Assembly: GCA_030068075.1 (NCBI GenBank)
Contig: CM057826.1
Coordinates: 58,873,312 to 58,937,311, forward strand
Direction of reading: 5' to 3'
DNA: 64,000 bases
DNA from: Paguma larvata
Lineage: Eukaryota; Chordata; Mammalia; Carnivora; Viverridae
Program-made: the position numbers and the translations under genes
In this document: positions 1 to 11,333 of the stretch, one piece after another
Layout: each line of letters opens with the position of its first letter
Numbering within the stretch: position 1 is the first letter of the stretch
The notes under the pieces: model-generated
Told to the model about the DNA's origin: nothing
Databases searched by the model: none
The model's input: the letters and a program-made list of their open reading frames with translations, nothing else

Positions 1-434
1 TTGATGAACATCTTTATGACCATTATTTTGAACTCTTTGTCAGGTAAAGCACTTACTTCTGTTTCATGAACTTCTTTTTTTGAAGTTTTATCTTTGTTTG
101 TTTGTTTGTTTTGGAACTTATTCATCTCTGTGTCTTTATTTTACTTGATTCTCTGTGTTGGTTTGTATGTATTACATAAAACAGACACACCTCTCAGTCT
201 TAAAGAGGGTGCACGTGTAGATGAAGCTTATTGTTTAACCTTGCCCTAGCTCTTGGTTGTTTCTCAAACTTTTATGATTGTCCAGACAGCCTACTTTATT
301 TTTAGTGGCTCTTGGTAGCTGAGGGTGTCCTAATACTTGTCAGTGTACTAAAAGGGAAGATATCCGTTAGCACCTAGATTCAGACTGATTGAAAGTGAGA
401 CCCATGAGCAGCAGCTTTTAAAGTATGCAAATAT

Positions 435-1700
435 AGTCCTGTGGGACTGCAAGCATAAGCTTCACTGGCCACAGAGCCATATGATCTAGAGGTGCCCCCT
501 GGGCAGCAGCTGCAAGATTCAGGCTGCTAGATGCATGTGCAAGCTCTTTTCCGGGAGATACTTGCAACCTACAAGCAGAGGCAGAGCACCAAGATAGCAT
601 CCACTGGCCTCCATCCCTGGAGAGCACCTCAGTAGGTCCCTAGATGTGTGCCAAACCCGAAGTCTGTGTCTCAGTCTGAAACTCTAGGACAGGCAAATAG
701 GACTAGTTCACAGAGACTGGGGGTGTGTCTCACTCTGCTCTCTGCACTGTGCCCTGGGGATAGTAGACATCCAAGAACTGTCTCTGATTGTTGCAGACAC
801 ATGGGACCCAAGGACACAAGCCCTTCTGCCCACCAGATCCAAGGGATCAAGAGGCATTGGGCAATAGCCTCAAAACCAGGCACTGGGCATAATAACCAGG
901 GTACCAGATGCATGTACAAGCTTCTCTCTGGGAGATATTGACCTCTAGAGAGTGTGCAAAGGAAAGCATGAGGACAGCACCTGCCCTCCAAGGTCTCTGG
1001 AGAGGATGACATTCAACTCTTAGATGTGTGTGTAATTAGAAGCCTGCCCCTCAGGCATGGCTCCGAACATAAGATAATAGGCCTCTTTCACTGAAAGACT
1101 GGATGTCTTTGTTGCCTCTTTACCATGCCCTTGGGGTGGTAGCTGGTTAAGAACTGTTTTTTATTGTTTGTTTGTTTGTTTTTTAAGTAGGCTCTATACC
1201 TAGTGTGGGGCTTGAACACTCACAACCCTGAGATCAGGAGTCACACACCTCTACCTCCTGAGCCACCCAAGCACCTCTAGGAACTCTTTATTTCATTCGT
1301 TGCAGACCTATGGGACCAACGAGTATAAGTCCCATTGGCTACCACGGCCAAGCAACCTAGGAGTGTCCCTTGGGCAACAGGTGCAAAAATCAGGGGCCAA
1401 ATGCGAGTCTAGGCCCCTTTTTGGGAGATACCAGTGCACTTGAGCAGGGCAGAGAGCACAAGGATGTTGTCTACTGGCCTCCATCTTGGGACAGTGTTTT
1501 AGGGGACTCCTAGATGTGTGTCACATCAGGCTAATGCTTTAAGATAAGCAAATAAGCCTCTTTCACAGAAAGTCCTGGTAGCTTTTCAGTTGATTACCTC
1601 TGCACTGGTCTTTGAGGGTGGGTGAGTCTGTGCACACAACCCTTCAAGAGTTGTTCCTCAGTCCTCTGTAGCCTGTGGCTCTTGTGGACTCAAGCCCCAC
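435..1700 (-). repeat. Tandem 5'UTR units of an L1 (about 360-370 bp period)
   Basis: Matching anchors occur at 442 (gtgggactgcaagcataag), 802 (atgggacccaaggacacaag), 1311 (atgggaccaacgagtataag) and 1674 (gtggctcttgtggactcaag). The spacings are 360, 509 and 363. The 509 becomes about 372 once the SINE at 1157-1277 and its duplicated target are removed. A second anchor, agatgtgtg, recurs at 641, 1022 and 1513. The units are diverged. Confidence 0.7.
1157..1277 (-). mobile_element. SINE, short CAN-SINE type
   Basis: It has poly(T), aagtaggctctatacctagt, then tgagccacccaagcacctc. Duplicated target is approximately taagaactgtttttta / taggaactctttattt. Confidence 0.7.
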
Positions 1701-1707
1701 TAGCTTT

Positions 1708-1911
1708 TCTTTTTTTTTTTTTTTTAGTTTATTTATTTATTTTGAAAGAAACAGAGACCGTGCAAGTGAGGAAGGGGCAGAGAGAGGGAGAGAGAGAATC
1801 CCAGGCAGGCTCTGTACTGACAGTGTAGGGTCTCAAACTCACAAAACTATGAGATTGTGACCTGAGCCAAAACCAAGAGTCACTCAACCGACAGAGCCAT
1901 GCAGGCACCCC
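1708..1911 (-). mobile_element. SINE, felid SINEC type
   Basis: Poly(T) and agtttatttatttattttga at the left; head complement agagccatgcaggcacccc at the right. It sits in an L1 5'UTR. Confidence 0.85.
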
Positions 1912-2339
1912 CCCACCACCACCATTAGCTTTTAAAGATAGATGTTTGGGGGCTCATCTCTCAGGTGCATGTCTTAAAAGTTGGGGTGCAAGAGGTGGAG
2001 TTCAAACTATTTACTCCTCCGTGAAAAACTTGGGGTTTTGTGTTCCCTTCTGATTATGGGCCACCACACTAAGGGTAGTCTTCATGGGGAGATTGTGTCT
2101 CACTTTCTTCTATCTTTTATGTGAGTTTTCTCTATTGCACCTAGTGCGTAGGCATCATTCAGCTGGTTTGCGTGTTTTCGTTTTGGTTTTTCAGAAGAAA
2201 TTGTTCCATCTGTACCTATAGATTCAGTGAGTCTGTGGAAGGAGGTGAGTTCAGGATCCTCATACATCGTCAGCTTGGAATGGAACAGATATATCTTCTG
2301 GGGAGGTCCACAATTCAGCACTCTCCATCTGTCTTCTAG

Positions 2340-3650
2340 CCTCCATTCTCTCTAAGTCAGTAATCAATTCGAGTATTCTCTAGTATGTAATTTGTCATTT
2401 TTCTTTGGTGCTTTCAAGATTTCTTTTTATTTTTGGTTTCAGCAGTTTCATTATGATGTGCCTGAGTATGGTTTTCTTCACAGTTTTCCTACTTAAGATC
2501 TGCTGACCATGAATTTATAAATTTTTATATCTTTCACCAGATTTGAGGCAGTGCCAGTCATTTCTACAAATATTTTTCTGCCCTGTCTCTATCTCCTCCT
2601 CTGTATTTTCCCATAGGTCCCTGAGTCTCTGTTCATTTTTTTACCCATTTTTTCTCTCTTCTGTAGATTGAGTAATTTCTTTTACTATTTATTACCTCCA
2701 CTGTGCTGGTAATCCTATCTAGTGAATTTTCTATTTTGGATATTTTCAATTCTGGAATTTCTATTTTTTTAATGTTTATTCATTTATTTTGAGAGACAGT
2801 GTGAATAGAGGAGGGACAGAGAGAGAGACACAGAATCCTAAGCAGTTTCCGGGCTCTAAGCTGTTAGCACAGAGCCTGACATGGGGCTTGAACCCACGAA
2901 CCGTGAGATCATGATCTGAGCCGAAGTCAGACGCTTAACCGACTGAGCCACCCAGGCTCCCCTCTATTTTTTTTTTTTTTAACATATATGGCTTCTGTTT
3001 TTCTGCTATAGTCTCCTTTTCATTTATTGCAAATCAATTTTCCTTGATACCACTGAGTGTAGTTATAATAAACTCTTTAAAATCCTTGTCTATAAATCTC
3101 AAATCTGAGTCTCTCAAAATTGGTTCTATGGACTGTCTTCTCTCTGGAGAGCAGGTTTCATTTTCCTGTTTCTTTGTCAAGTAATTTTGTACAGTATCCT
3201 GGATGTTCTGGAGGTCATGCTCTAGAAACTGGATTCTGTTGTATTTGTCTGAAGAGCGGTTTTGTTTTCATTGTTGTTTCTAAGCAGGCAATTAATTCGG
3301 TGGTTTTCAGACTGTAAAGTCTGTCTCCTGAGCATCAGCCCAGTTAGTCCTGTAGGACAGTTAGTCCTGTGTGTGCATAGTTCAGGAATGAACTAGAGTT
3401 TAGGCATTGTTTATACACAAATCTGAAGCTTCTTTTCTCTCTCTCCTTTCTGGAATATCCCTCTTCACTTTGTAAAAGCACAGTTGTCCTAAAGTTTGTT
3501 CTCTTATTTTTAAGGGCAGAGAGACTGAGAATTTTCTTTGAGAGTTTTAGCTGCCTTACACAGCACCAACTGCACTGTACCCTTAGGCTAAAAGCCACAA
3601 AAATTGGGAACACCTCATGCTATTCTCTTCTTTCAAGTTTTAACTCCCCT
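2340..3650 (-). mobile_element. Older L1 5'-region fragment
   Basis: The text resembles the reverse complement of ancient mammalian L1 (L1M-type) 5' sequence, e.g. ccctgagtctctgttcat and gtgaattttctattttgg. It is interrupted by a SINE at 2764-2962. The subfamily is not determinable by eye. Confidence 0.55.
2764..2962 (-). mobile_element. SINE, felid SINEC type
   Basis: Left end tttttttaatgtttattcat, right end gactgagccacccaggctcc. The target tctattttttt is duplicated. Confidence 0.85.
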
Positions 3651-6600
3651 CCAGTGTATACTTGCCTTTATTTACCCTCTAGTGTCTTCAGGTTGTTGTT
3701 GTATTTTTGTTTTTGTTTTGCATTTGGTCTAGAGTTTATAGTAGTTACCTGTGGGAACATCAGATTTACTCGCCGCTCAGCCGTACCACTGTATACTCAA
3801 GTGCTTTCCTTGTCCAGCAGTTCATTTCAGACAACTTCTTCCAGGGAAGCCATAGGTATCAGCTAAAGTTGAGGCATTAGTGGGGTCAGAACTGGAAGAC
3901 TATTAAGTCACCCAGTAAATTGTTCGGAGCCATATTTTCAAATGCAGAATGTACTGTCTCCAAAGCCAAAAGAAGCCTGCCAAACATGATGCTTCTTTCT
4001 TCGTATTAGGAGTTTCAAGGTGCAGTAATAACTCCTATACTCTAATATTAGAGGACGTCCTGGCATGACATGCCCCAAAATCCTTGAGCACTGCAGAACT
4101 ACCCTAGCATAGCAAGATACTGATCTCCCAGCCTCTGGAGCACTTGGTCTTCCCAGGCGCCTAGAGTAGTTGCCACTTGTTGCTCATCAAGTCCGATTAC
4201 TATGTATCCATATAATAGACTAAGGTAATGTTACGTGGGAGATCCAGAAAATCTGGGCTGTGTTTTGACGGAGAACAGGAGAGTTAACAGAAGAGCCCTG
4301 AGGCATGACTGTGAATGTATGCTGTTGACCATCCTGCATAAGTGCAGATTGTTTCTGATGGATATTGAGAGAAATACATGCATTAGACCAGTAGCTCCAG
4401 GCTGCATAAGAGAGGCTAAGTTGCTTCATTCCAGTATAGATACCACATCGTACCGAGCAGTTGCAGTGGGACTACCACTCAGTTAAGTTGGCAGGACTCC
4501 ACTGTCACCTCCAGCTTTCATACGGACCAGACTGGTAAATTAAAATGGAATTTAATGAGGGACTACCACCCTTGAATCCTTTACGTTTTTAGTGTTAGCA
4601 CGTCATTCCACCCAAGAGGCAATGTTGTTTGTTGTTTGTGAATTACTGTCTCAACCAGACTTGGAGTGGATTGTGGTTCGGGAGCTCTCATTTGGCCCTT
4701 CCTACTATAGTAGTCCTTATTACGTAGATCAAGGACGTAATGTAAGGGCTCTCCCAGATACTAAGTGTGTGCAACCTGATTATGCTTTGGGGTAACTGGC
4801 AAATGATCACTAGGTTTATCTGCGACGATTTGGACCCACTGTAAGAAAGGCCTGGGTCAGGACTACATACATTGTGTGGCCTCCAGAACCCCTCCTCTAA
4901 TGATGGGTCTTTGATGTGCTTTAGTTTTGGAACTTTTTTTTTTTTTGAGAGAGAGCGAGCAAGCGAGCATGAGTCGGGGAGGGGCAGAAAGACAGCAAGA
5001 GAGAAAGTGAGTATCTCAAGCAGGTTCTACTCTTGTCAGCACAGAATCTGTCATGGGGCTCGATCTCACAAACTGTGAGATCATGACCTGAACTGAAATT
5101 AAGAGTCAGATGCTTAACTGATTGAGCCACCCAGGCGCCACTAGTTTTGGAACTTTTAATTCCCTCCTCAGCACTCTGTCATGGTTGTTCCAGCATAGTA
5201 CCTCATAGTGCCTCATTTTACCGAGTACTGAAATACTGTCCCGCCACTAGCATCAGCTCCAAGGACCCTTGTTAGGCTATTAAACATTGAGGCCTGGAAG
5301 AGTATCCCCACATCAACAAATCCTTTGACCAGACTGGTGTTCCAGAAATTCCACCACCCCACACCCTGCTTCGGCATCCTCAAGGTGCGTTTATAAGCAA
5401 GCACTCCTGGTTCTCGCTGATATATAATAGCCTGATCCTATAGCTCCTTTGGCAAATGATATTTTCCACCCTTAACAGGGCCAGCTCTTCCCTAGATCGG
5501 TCATGCTGAAACTTAACCTTAGTTACTGGCCTAGTTCCAGGAGGGGAAGGGGGATGTTATTGAGGACGGCAAGTATTATGCAGGACATCTGCCTCAGTTG
5601 AGGCCTCTGCAGGGAGGGGCCTACTTTTTCCACTACCAAAAGAAAGTGATTCTGGGCACTTTGGCATGCCCACATGTTCAAAGGGATCTGAAGGTTTGAT
5701 GTTGTCAAGTGCATCTTCACAGATAGCCTCACCCCAAGTCTCAGGGTCCCACTCATTCCCCATTAAGGGCCTGAATTCAGTGTGGGAGACTTACTGAGGA
5801 TGCAGAGTTAGCCATTGCTAACGTTCTTTTCTTGGAATACAGCCCTATGCCTGGGCTTCAACATAATTTACCTTCCAGACAAGTAAATGGAAGTCTTTAC
5901 AAAGCTGCTCTAAAGAGGCCCCTCGGCTTTCATTTCTTGCCTTAAATTAGTAACTATCTGTATTGAGCCTGTCATTTTCTCTCTTCCATGTATCAATAGC
6001 ACCCAGCAACAATAAACTAATTCCATAGCCCTTTAAGTTATTGTTTCCTCTGTATTGCACAAGCTCATGTACGCCCGTGTCAGCTGTATCTGGTTCTAGT
6101 TGAACGAAGGCACAGATGTTAGTAATGGCAGTGCCGCAGCATCGTAAGTGCTAATGACATGCATTTCCATCAGTAAGAATGTCCTTGTTGCCACCTGGGC
6201 AGCAAGTGATCAGATTCCAAAATCCCATCCTTAGAGTCTTTTTCCTAGGACCAACACCAGTTTCCAATGTCTTTGGTAGATTTCCTCAGAAGCAGACTAT
6301 GAAGTGGGAATTTGGAAGCAAGGAGTCTATTCAGGAAATGCTTCCAGGAAAAACTGGAAAATGACCAGAAGAAGTGGGACAGGAGGTGGGGGGCCGCAAA
6401 GCAAGGGTGAGACTTCAGACAAAGTCCCAGGGAGGGGGCCTTCAGCCTCATTCCACAAGAGAACTTCGGGGTATGAAGTATGCCTCAGAGTTTGCCCTGA
6501 CTCGTTACAAGGAACCTGGGCTTCCTTACTCCTACTTTCGTACTCCAGGCAGTCACTGGCTATGATCCACGTGATGGTGGGTGGGCGTAAATCCCTGGGC

Positions 6601-6940
6601 TCTCCTGACTCTGTGCCCGTAGACACAGTGGCTCCAGTAGCCCGGGGCAGGCCTTTGAAGAGAGTCTCAGGTGTGGATGGTTAGAAGCAAAAGACACAAA
6701 AACTGGGAGGGGTGAGAGGGATGTGGGGGAGGAGGTTAGCAAACAGATTATAAAGGGGCTCTGGGTGGTGCACCAAATGTATCCATTACAAACTTGTTAC
6801 CTTTCCTTCCCTCCCCAACTCCATAATCACTTCTCGAGCCCTGGAGGAGCCAGAGGCACCCTGCTAGGTGGGGAAGAAGAGGAAGAGAGCAGAGTGGCAG
6901 AAATGATGAGGTGGACTCTATTGGGTGGGCTATGATGTAC
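3650..6940. other. Intergenic; probable remnant of an old LTR retroelement, unassigned
   Basis: No gene is visible. The blocks 4500-4620 (gggactaccacccttgaatc) and 6240-6680 (ggtagatttcctcagaagca; gtggctccagtagcccgg) resemble old mammalian ERV-L/MaLR-type sequence as I remember it, with an LTR-like block near 6280-6680. All frames are broken. The family and limits are guesses. One SINE (4938-5141) with a clear target duplication sits inside. Confidence 0.35.
4938..5141 (-). mobile_element. SINE, felid SINEC type, with perfect target duplication
   Basis: The 16-bp target tagttttggaactttt is present at 4922-4937 and 5142-5157. The head complement is gattgagccacccaggcgcc. Confidence 0.92.
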
Positions 6941-7677
6941 TGGGGGAACAAGGAGCCCTAAAATCTCAGCAGTTGATAGAATAAAGTTTACATTTTGCAT
7001 ATGCCTCGTGTCCTGCATGGATTGGCAGAGGAGGACTGTGCTCCACGTGCTCACTAGGGACTGAAGTTGTTAGAGCATCCACCATCGTATTCTGTCCTAT
7101 CTTGAACACACAGCTCCCCCCGTTGTCTTCACGGAGGACCGTGCATGGGGTTTTCGGTGCTTTAGCATAGGTGCGATAGTCACATGTCACTGGGCGGCGA
7201 CACTGGGCAGCCGAAACCAAGTCACAAAGCCCTGACTGCACAGGAACAAGAAACGTGGGGGTCAAATGGCGCAGTTGGTGCCTGTCATCCCAGCCAGGCC
7301 TGTCTTTTTTACTATAAGCTTCTAAGTCTAGTTCGAACTTCAGCTGAGCGAGGAAAAGTTATAAATCAAATGAGAAGGTAAAACTTGATGACTAGAAGTT
7401 TTCAAATAATTTGGAAAACCTGTGAAATTTGCCAGAGACTTTATCACTGAGTTGGGGGGAAAGATTTTACCCAGCAGAGAGGACAGGTACATTTTAAATG
7501 AATAAGGTTCCTAATAAACAACTGAAAATAGCCAAAACGCCTAATTGTATTGTAGTGGTTAAATAGATTAGATTATGTACATTCACTGGTGGGTAGGTTA
7601 TTTAGTCATTTAAAACTACATTTCTAGAGAGCTTTTAGTGACATTGTAAAATATTCATGTGTTTGTTTTAAAGTGGT
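6940..7677. other. Intergenic, no gene; 3' part resembles an old L1 3' end
   Basis: 6940-7380 shows nothing recognisable. 7380-7670 is AT-rich and resembles an old L1 3' end on the plus strand (aaaatagccaaaacgcctaa, then ttaaatagattagattatg). Confidence is low. Confidence 0.3.
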
Positions 7678-7872
7678 TTTTTTTAATGTATATTTGAGAG
7701 AAGGAGCATGAGTAGGAGAGGGGCAGAGAGAGAGGGAGAGAGTCCCAAGCAAGCTCCACACTGTCAGCACAGAGCCTGATGCGGGGCTCCATCTCATGAA
7801 CCCTGATAGCGCTATATGAGCCGAAACCAAGAGTCATCTGACACTCAACTGCCTAAGCCACCCAGGTGCACT
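7678..7872 (-). mobile_element. SINE, felid SINEC type (1 of a cluster of 4)
   Basis: Left tttttttaatgtatatttga, right ctaagccacccaggtgcac. Confidence 0.85.
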
Positions 7873-8082
7873 GTTGTTTTTTTTTTAATGTTATTTATTT
7901 TTGAGAGAGAGTGTACACACGTGCTTGCAAGCAGGGGAGAGGCCGAGAGAGAGAACCCCAAGTAGGCTCCACACTATCAGTGCAGAGCTTGACTCAGGGC
8001 CCAAAACACGAACCGTGAGAATAATGACCTGAGCCGAAATTAAGTGTCGGACACTTAACTGACAGAGCCACCCAGGCACCCC
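7873..8082 (-). mobile_element. SINE, felid SINEC type (2 of 4)
   Basis: Left tttttttttaatgttattta, right gacagagccacccaggcacc. It abuts the previous SINE. Confidence 0.87.
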
Positions 8083-8130
8083 TAAACGCTCGTGTTATAA
8101 GTGAAAGAAGTCAGAATATAACACTATATG

Positions 8131-8300
8131 AGGGTCACCTGGGTGGCTCAGTCAGTCAAGCATCTGACTTTTTGGCTCAGGTCATGGTCTCATAGTTTCT
8201 GAGATCTCAGCACAGAGACTACTTCAGATTCTCTGTCTCCCTCTCTCTGCCCCTCCCTTGTGCACACACTCACATACTCTCTCTCAAAAATAAGTAAATA
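8131..8300 (+). mobile_element. SINE, felid SINEC type (3 of 4)
   Basis: Head gggtcacctgggtggctcag, tail tctctctcaaaaataagtaa. Confidence 0.85.
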
Positions 8301-8520
8301 GGGGCGCTTGGGTGGTCAGTCAGTTAAGCATCTGACTTCAGCTCAGGTTATGATCTTGCAGTTCAGGAGTTCAAGCTCCGCATCAGGCTCTGTGCTGACA
8401 GCTCAGAGCCTGGACCCTACCCTGCTTTGGATTCTGTGTCTCCCTCTCCGTGCCCCTCTCCTGCTCACGCTCTGCATGTCTCTCTCAAAAATAAACATTA
8501 AAAAATTTTTTAAATAATAA
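8301..8520 (+). mobile_element. SINE, felid SINEC type (4 of 4)
   Basis: Head ggggcgcttgggtggtcagt, tail tctctctcaaaaataaacat. Confidence 0.87.
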
Positions 8521-9462
8521 GTAAACATTTAAAAAAGAAACTGTATTTGAGAATTCCCATCTCTTCCCTGGATTGCTGTAAAGGCCCTAATTATTACCTG
8601 CCCCCTTAATGCAAAATGTTCCTTACACTGCAGCTAGTTACCTGTCTGCAGTATAAAGGCAGTGTTGCATGTGGCCCTCAGGATAAAATCCAAATTTCTT
8701 TTCATGATGTGTATATATATATATCCCTTTGGTCATGCCTGTATCTTCAGCTTTGTTTTTCTCAAATACCCACTTCATACCTCCTCAAATTTATATTTCC
8801 ATCCCAGGTATTGCCTGGGCTCCAGATGTATGTAGACAAGTGACATCACTCCTCGGTTGTCCCATACTCACCTCAAATTTGATCCATACACAATTAAGCC
8901 TGTTTGTTTTTTTTTAAAGAGCTCTTTAAAATTGAACTTCTGATTCTCTGTCTTCACCATACCCAATCTTGTGCTGTGCCAATCTTTTCTAACTCAGTAA
9001 ATGATACCTGTCCTCCTCAGTCACCAAAGCCAGAAATTCAGGGACCATCCTCAAGTTTCAGCTCCTCTCTAACTGCAGCCTGCACGTGGCCTCTGATTCT
9101 TCACCATGTCATGGTATTTCAGCGTCTCAACTTCCCTTCCTAACTGGCCTGTTCTCTGACTACACCCGGGTTCAGAGAACTAGGAGATTCTGATTCAGCT
9201 TTGTTCCTCCTGGGGATTTTTTGATGTCCTGACGGAAGTCAACCCATCTTGTTGGCTCTGTATCATGATATTTTCAGTGTTGTCCGTGCTCTCATGGAAT
9301 TCGTAAAGAAATGTTTTGCAAACTTTCTCAAAACCTCATCATCCCAGTCAGAGTGATAAGACATAGACAGGTAGAGGTAGGAAAGACAGAGCTCCAGACT
9401 AATTTAAGAGTTGATGGAGGCCTCTGACGGTGTCAGCTCTTGTGCCTATGTGCGATTTTTTT
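8521..9462. other. Intergenic, unassigned
   Basis: No gene, RNA gene or clearly recognisable repeat is seen. Short open frames lack family resemblance. A small (TA)n run occurs near 8711-8724. Confidence 0.4.
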
Positions 9463-9652
9463 CTTTTTTTTAGTTTATTTGTTTATTTTGAGAGAGAGAG
9501 AGAGTGCAAGTGGGGGAGGGGCAGAGAGAAAATTCCAAGCAGGCTCTGCACTGCCAGCACAAAGTCTGATACGGGGCTCAAATTCATGAACCATGAGATC
9601 CTGACCTGCGCTGAAGTCGGATGCTTAACCGATTGAGCCACCCAGGCATCCC
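9463..9652 (-). mobile_element. SINE, felid SINEC type
   Basis: Left agtttatttgtttattttga, right gattgagccacccaggcatc. Confidence 0.87.
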
Positions 9653-10364
9653 TCTTTTTTTTTTTTTTTTTAAGTAACGGCTTTCTTGAAATACTTCTAA
9701 CATACCATAAAATGCACTCTCTTTTAAAGTGTACAAAAAGTGGGGCTTTTCTTTTAGTATATTCAAAGTTACGCAACCATCATCACTACCTCATCTTAGA
9801 ATACTTGTTTCCTTTTTAAACTTTTGTTTTCATCTCTCTGCTGAAAATTTTCAAATTATGTCCTTTATCTCCCCACACATAGTAAGCAGAGTGGTTTGTG
9901 CTTGGAGTTAGATTACTCCAGTATCTGGTCTGCCTGGTGGTCTGTTTCCAGTGTCCATTGTTTCTGCTGGTTTCATTGATAAAATTTTCCTTGTGTGCTT
10001 AGTTATTCTGTAATTGAGTGCTAGATGTTTTATTTGTAAAATTCTTTGCAGAAAGTGTTGAAACCTAGAATGGGATTCTCCTCTGGAGAAGATTCTCCTT
10101 CGCTTCTGCCAGGTGCTTGTGAGAACTGGCAATTCTGAATTATCCCAGGCCAATTTCAGAGGTTTTGATTATTTGAAGGAGAATTAAAAATCCTATGAGC
10201 TTTGTCAATATCAGCTTTACTCTTATTCGTGGGTGTGTCCCCCTTTGAGTTTCCTACAAAGGGATTGGTTTCACTTGGGTTCCATCTACTCTGCCCAGAT
10301 CGGGTCCTGGGCTCTAATCTTCATGCCCTTAGCCATGGAAGGTTGTTAGCTGCTCAGTTCTACA
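9653..10364. other. Intergenic, old L1-like debris
   Basis: 9670-9790 (taccataaaatgcactctct; ttttagtatattcaaagtta) resembles a common old L1 3' fragment. 9830-10360 has no clear assignment. No gene is seen. Confidence 0.35.
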
Positions 10365-10731
10365 ATTTTTTGGTAACTAAGGTGTAATTGACCTTAACAT
10401 ATTAGTTTGAGATGTACAACATAATGATGTGATATTTTTGTGTATTGTGAAATGATCACAATAAGTCCAGTTAACATTCATCACCATACAGAGTGTCAAA
10501 AGTTCAGGAAAAATACAGAAGTAAAACCAATGAATCACTGAAGTAGTAATTGGTAAAACTTACTGTGCACACACAAAAAAGACAGTTTGCAAGCTAGGAG
10601 CACTCAAATCAAAACATGGAATGAGGCTCAGAAGTTTCTTGTTATAAATTAGCTTATGGAGAGTAGAGGACAGCGAGTGTTTATTCTTCATGGTGATTGG
10701 TTATTATAATAGAATTTTCTTTTTCTTTTTA

Positions 10732-10914
10732 CTTTTTTAATGTTTATCTTAGAGAGACAGAGTGCAAGTGGGGGAGGGGCAGAGAGAGAGGGAGACACAG
10801 AATCCAAAGCAGGCTCCAGGCTCCAAGCCCAACATGAGACTCAAACTCAGGAACCACGAGATCATAACCTGAGCTGAAGTCAGAGGCTTAACCGACTGAG
10901 CCACCCAGACACCC
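10732..10914 (-). mobile_element. SINE in the provirus 3' LTR
   Basis: Left cttttttaatgtttatctta, right gactgagccacccagacacc. The flanks repeat approximately attataatagaatttt. Confidence 0.87.
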
Positions 10915-10979
10915 AATATTAGAATTTTTTTTAATGAAAGGGAATTAGTGGCTACCTCATCAATTTGGGGGAACAATTT

Positions 10980-11192
10980 TTTTTTAATTTTTTTTTAACG
11001 TTTAAGAGACATAGAGACAGAGCGTGAGCAGGGGAAGGGCAGAGAGAGAGGGAGACACAGAATCTGAAGAAGCAGGCTCCAGGCTCTGAGCCGTCAGCAC
11101 AGGGCCCGACATGGGGCTCAAACTCACAGACCGTGAGATCGTGACCTGAGCCGAAGTCAGCCGCTTAACCGACTGAGCCACCCAGGCGTCCC
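10980..11192 (-). mobile_element. SINE in the provirus 3' LTR, with perfect target duplication
   Basis: The target caatttgggggaacaattt flanks both ends (10961-10979 and 11193-11211). Right end gactgagccacccaggcgtc. Confidence 0.92.
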
Positions 11193-11333
11193 CAATTTGG
11201 GGGAACAATTTAAGTTTCACTTATGATTTTCAGAGGCATAAGCAAGAAGAGACCCAAGTCAAGTTAGCCTCACTTACTGTGCAAAACTAGCTCCAACACA
11301 AGCTCTGGTCTCCACTTGTGTTTGATTTTAACA

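Larger units (their letters stand above)
1..2290 (-). mobile_element. L1 retrotransposon, 5' part (start of ORF1 and 5'UTR)
   Basis: On the minus strand, 1-90 encodes the L1 ORF1 N-terminal motif LPDKEF..MVIKM, so the body of the element continues to the left of the window. From about 170 to 1700 the 5'UTR consists of repeated units of about 360-370 bp. The element's own 5' end is near 2275-2290 (GAGGATCCTGAACTCACC on the minus strand). It is interrupted by SINEs at 1157-1277 and 1708-1911. Many stops make it inactive. Confidence 0.75.
10494..11333 (-). repeat. 3' LTR of the provirus (with two SINEs inside)
   Basis: On the minus strand it starts TGTTAAAATCAAACAC and ends TTTTGACA. It is about 420 bp after removal of the SINEs at 10732-10914 and 10980-11192. 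Divergence from the 5' LTR looks like roughly 10-15% plus indels, estimated by eye. Confidence 0.75.
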
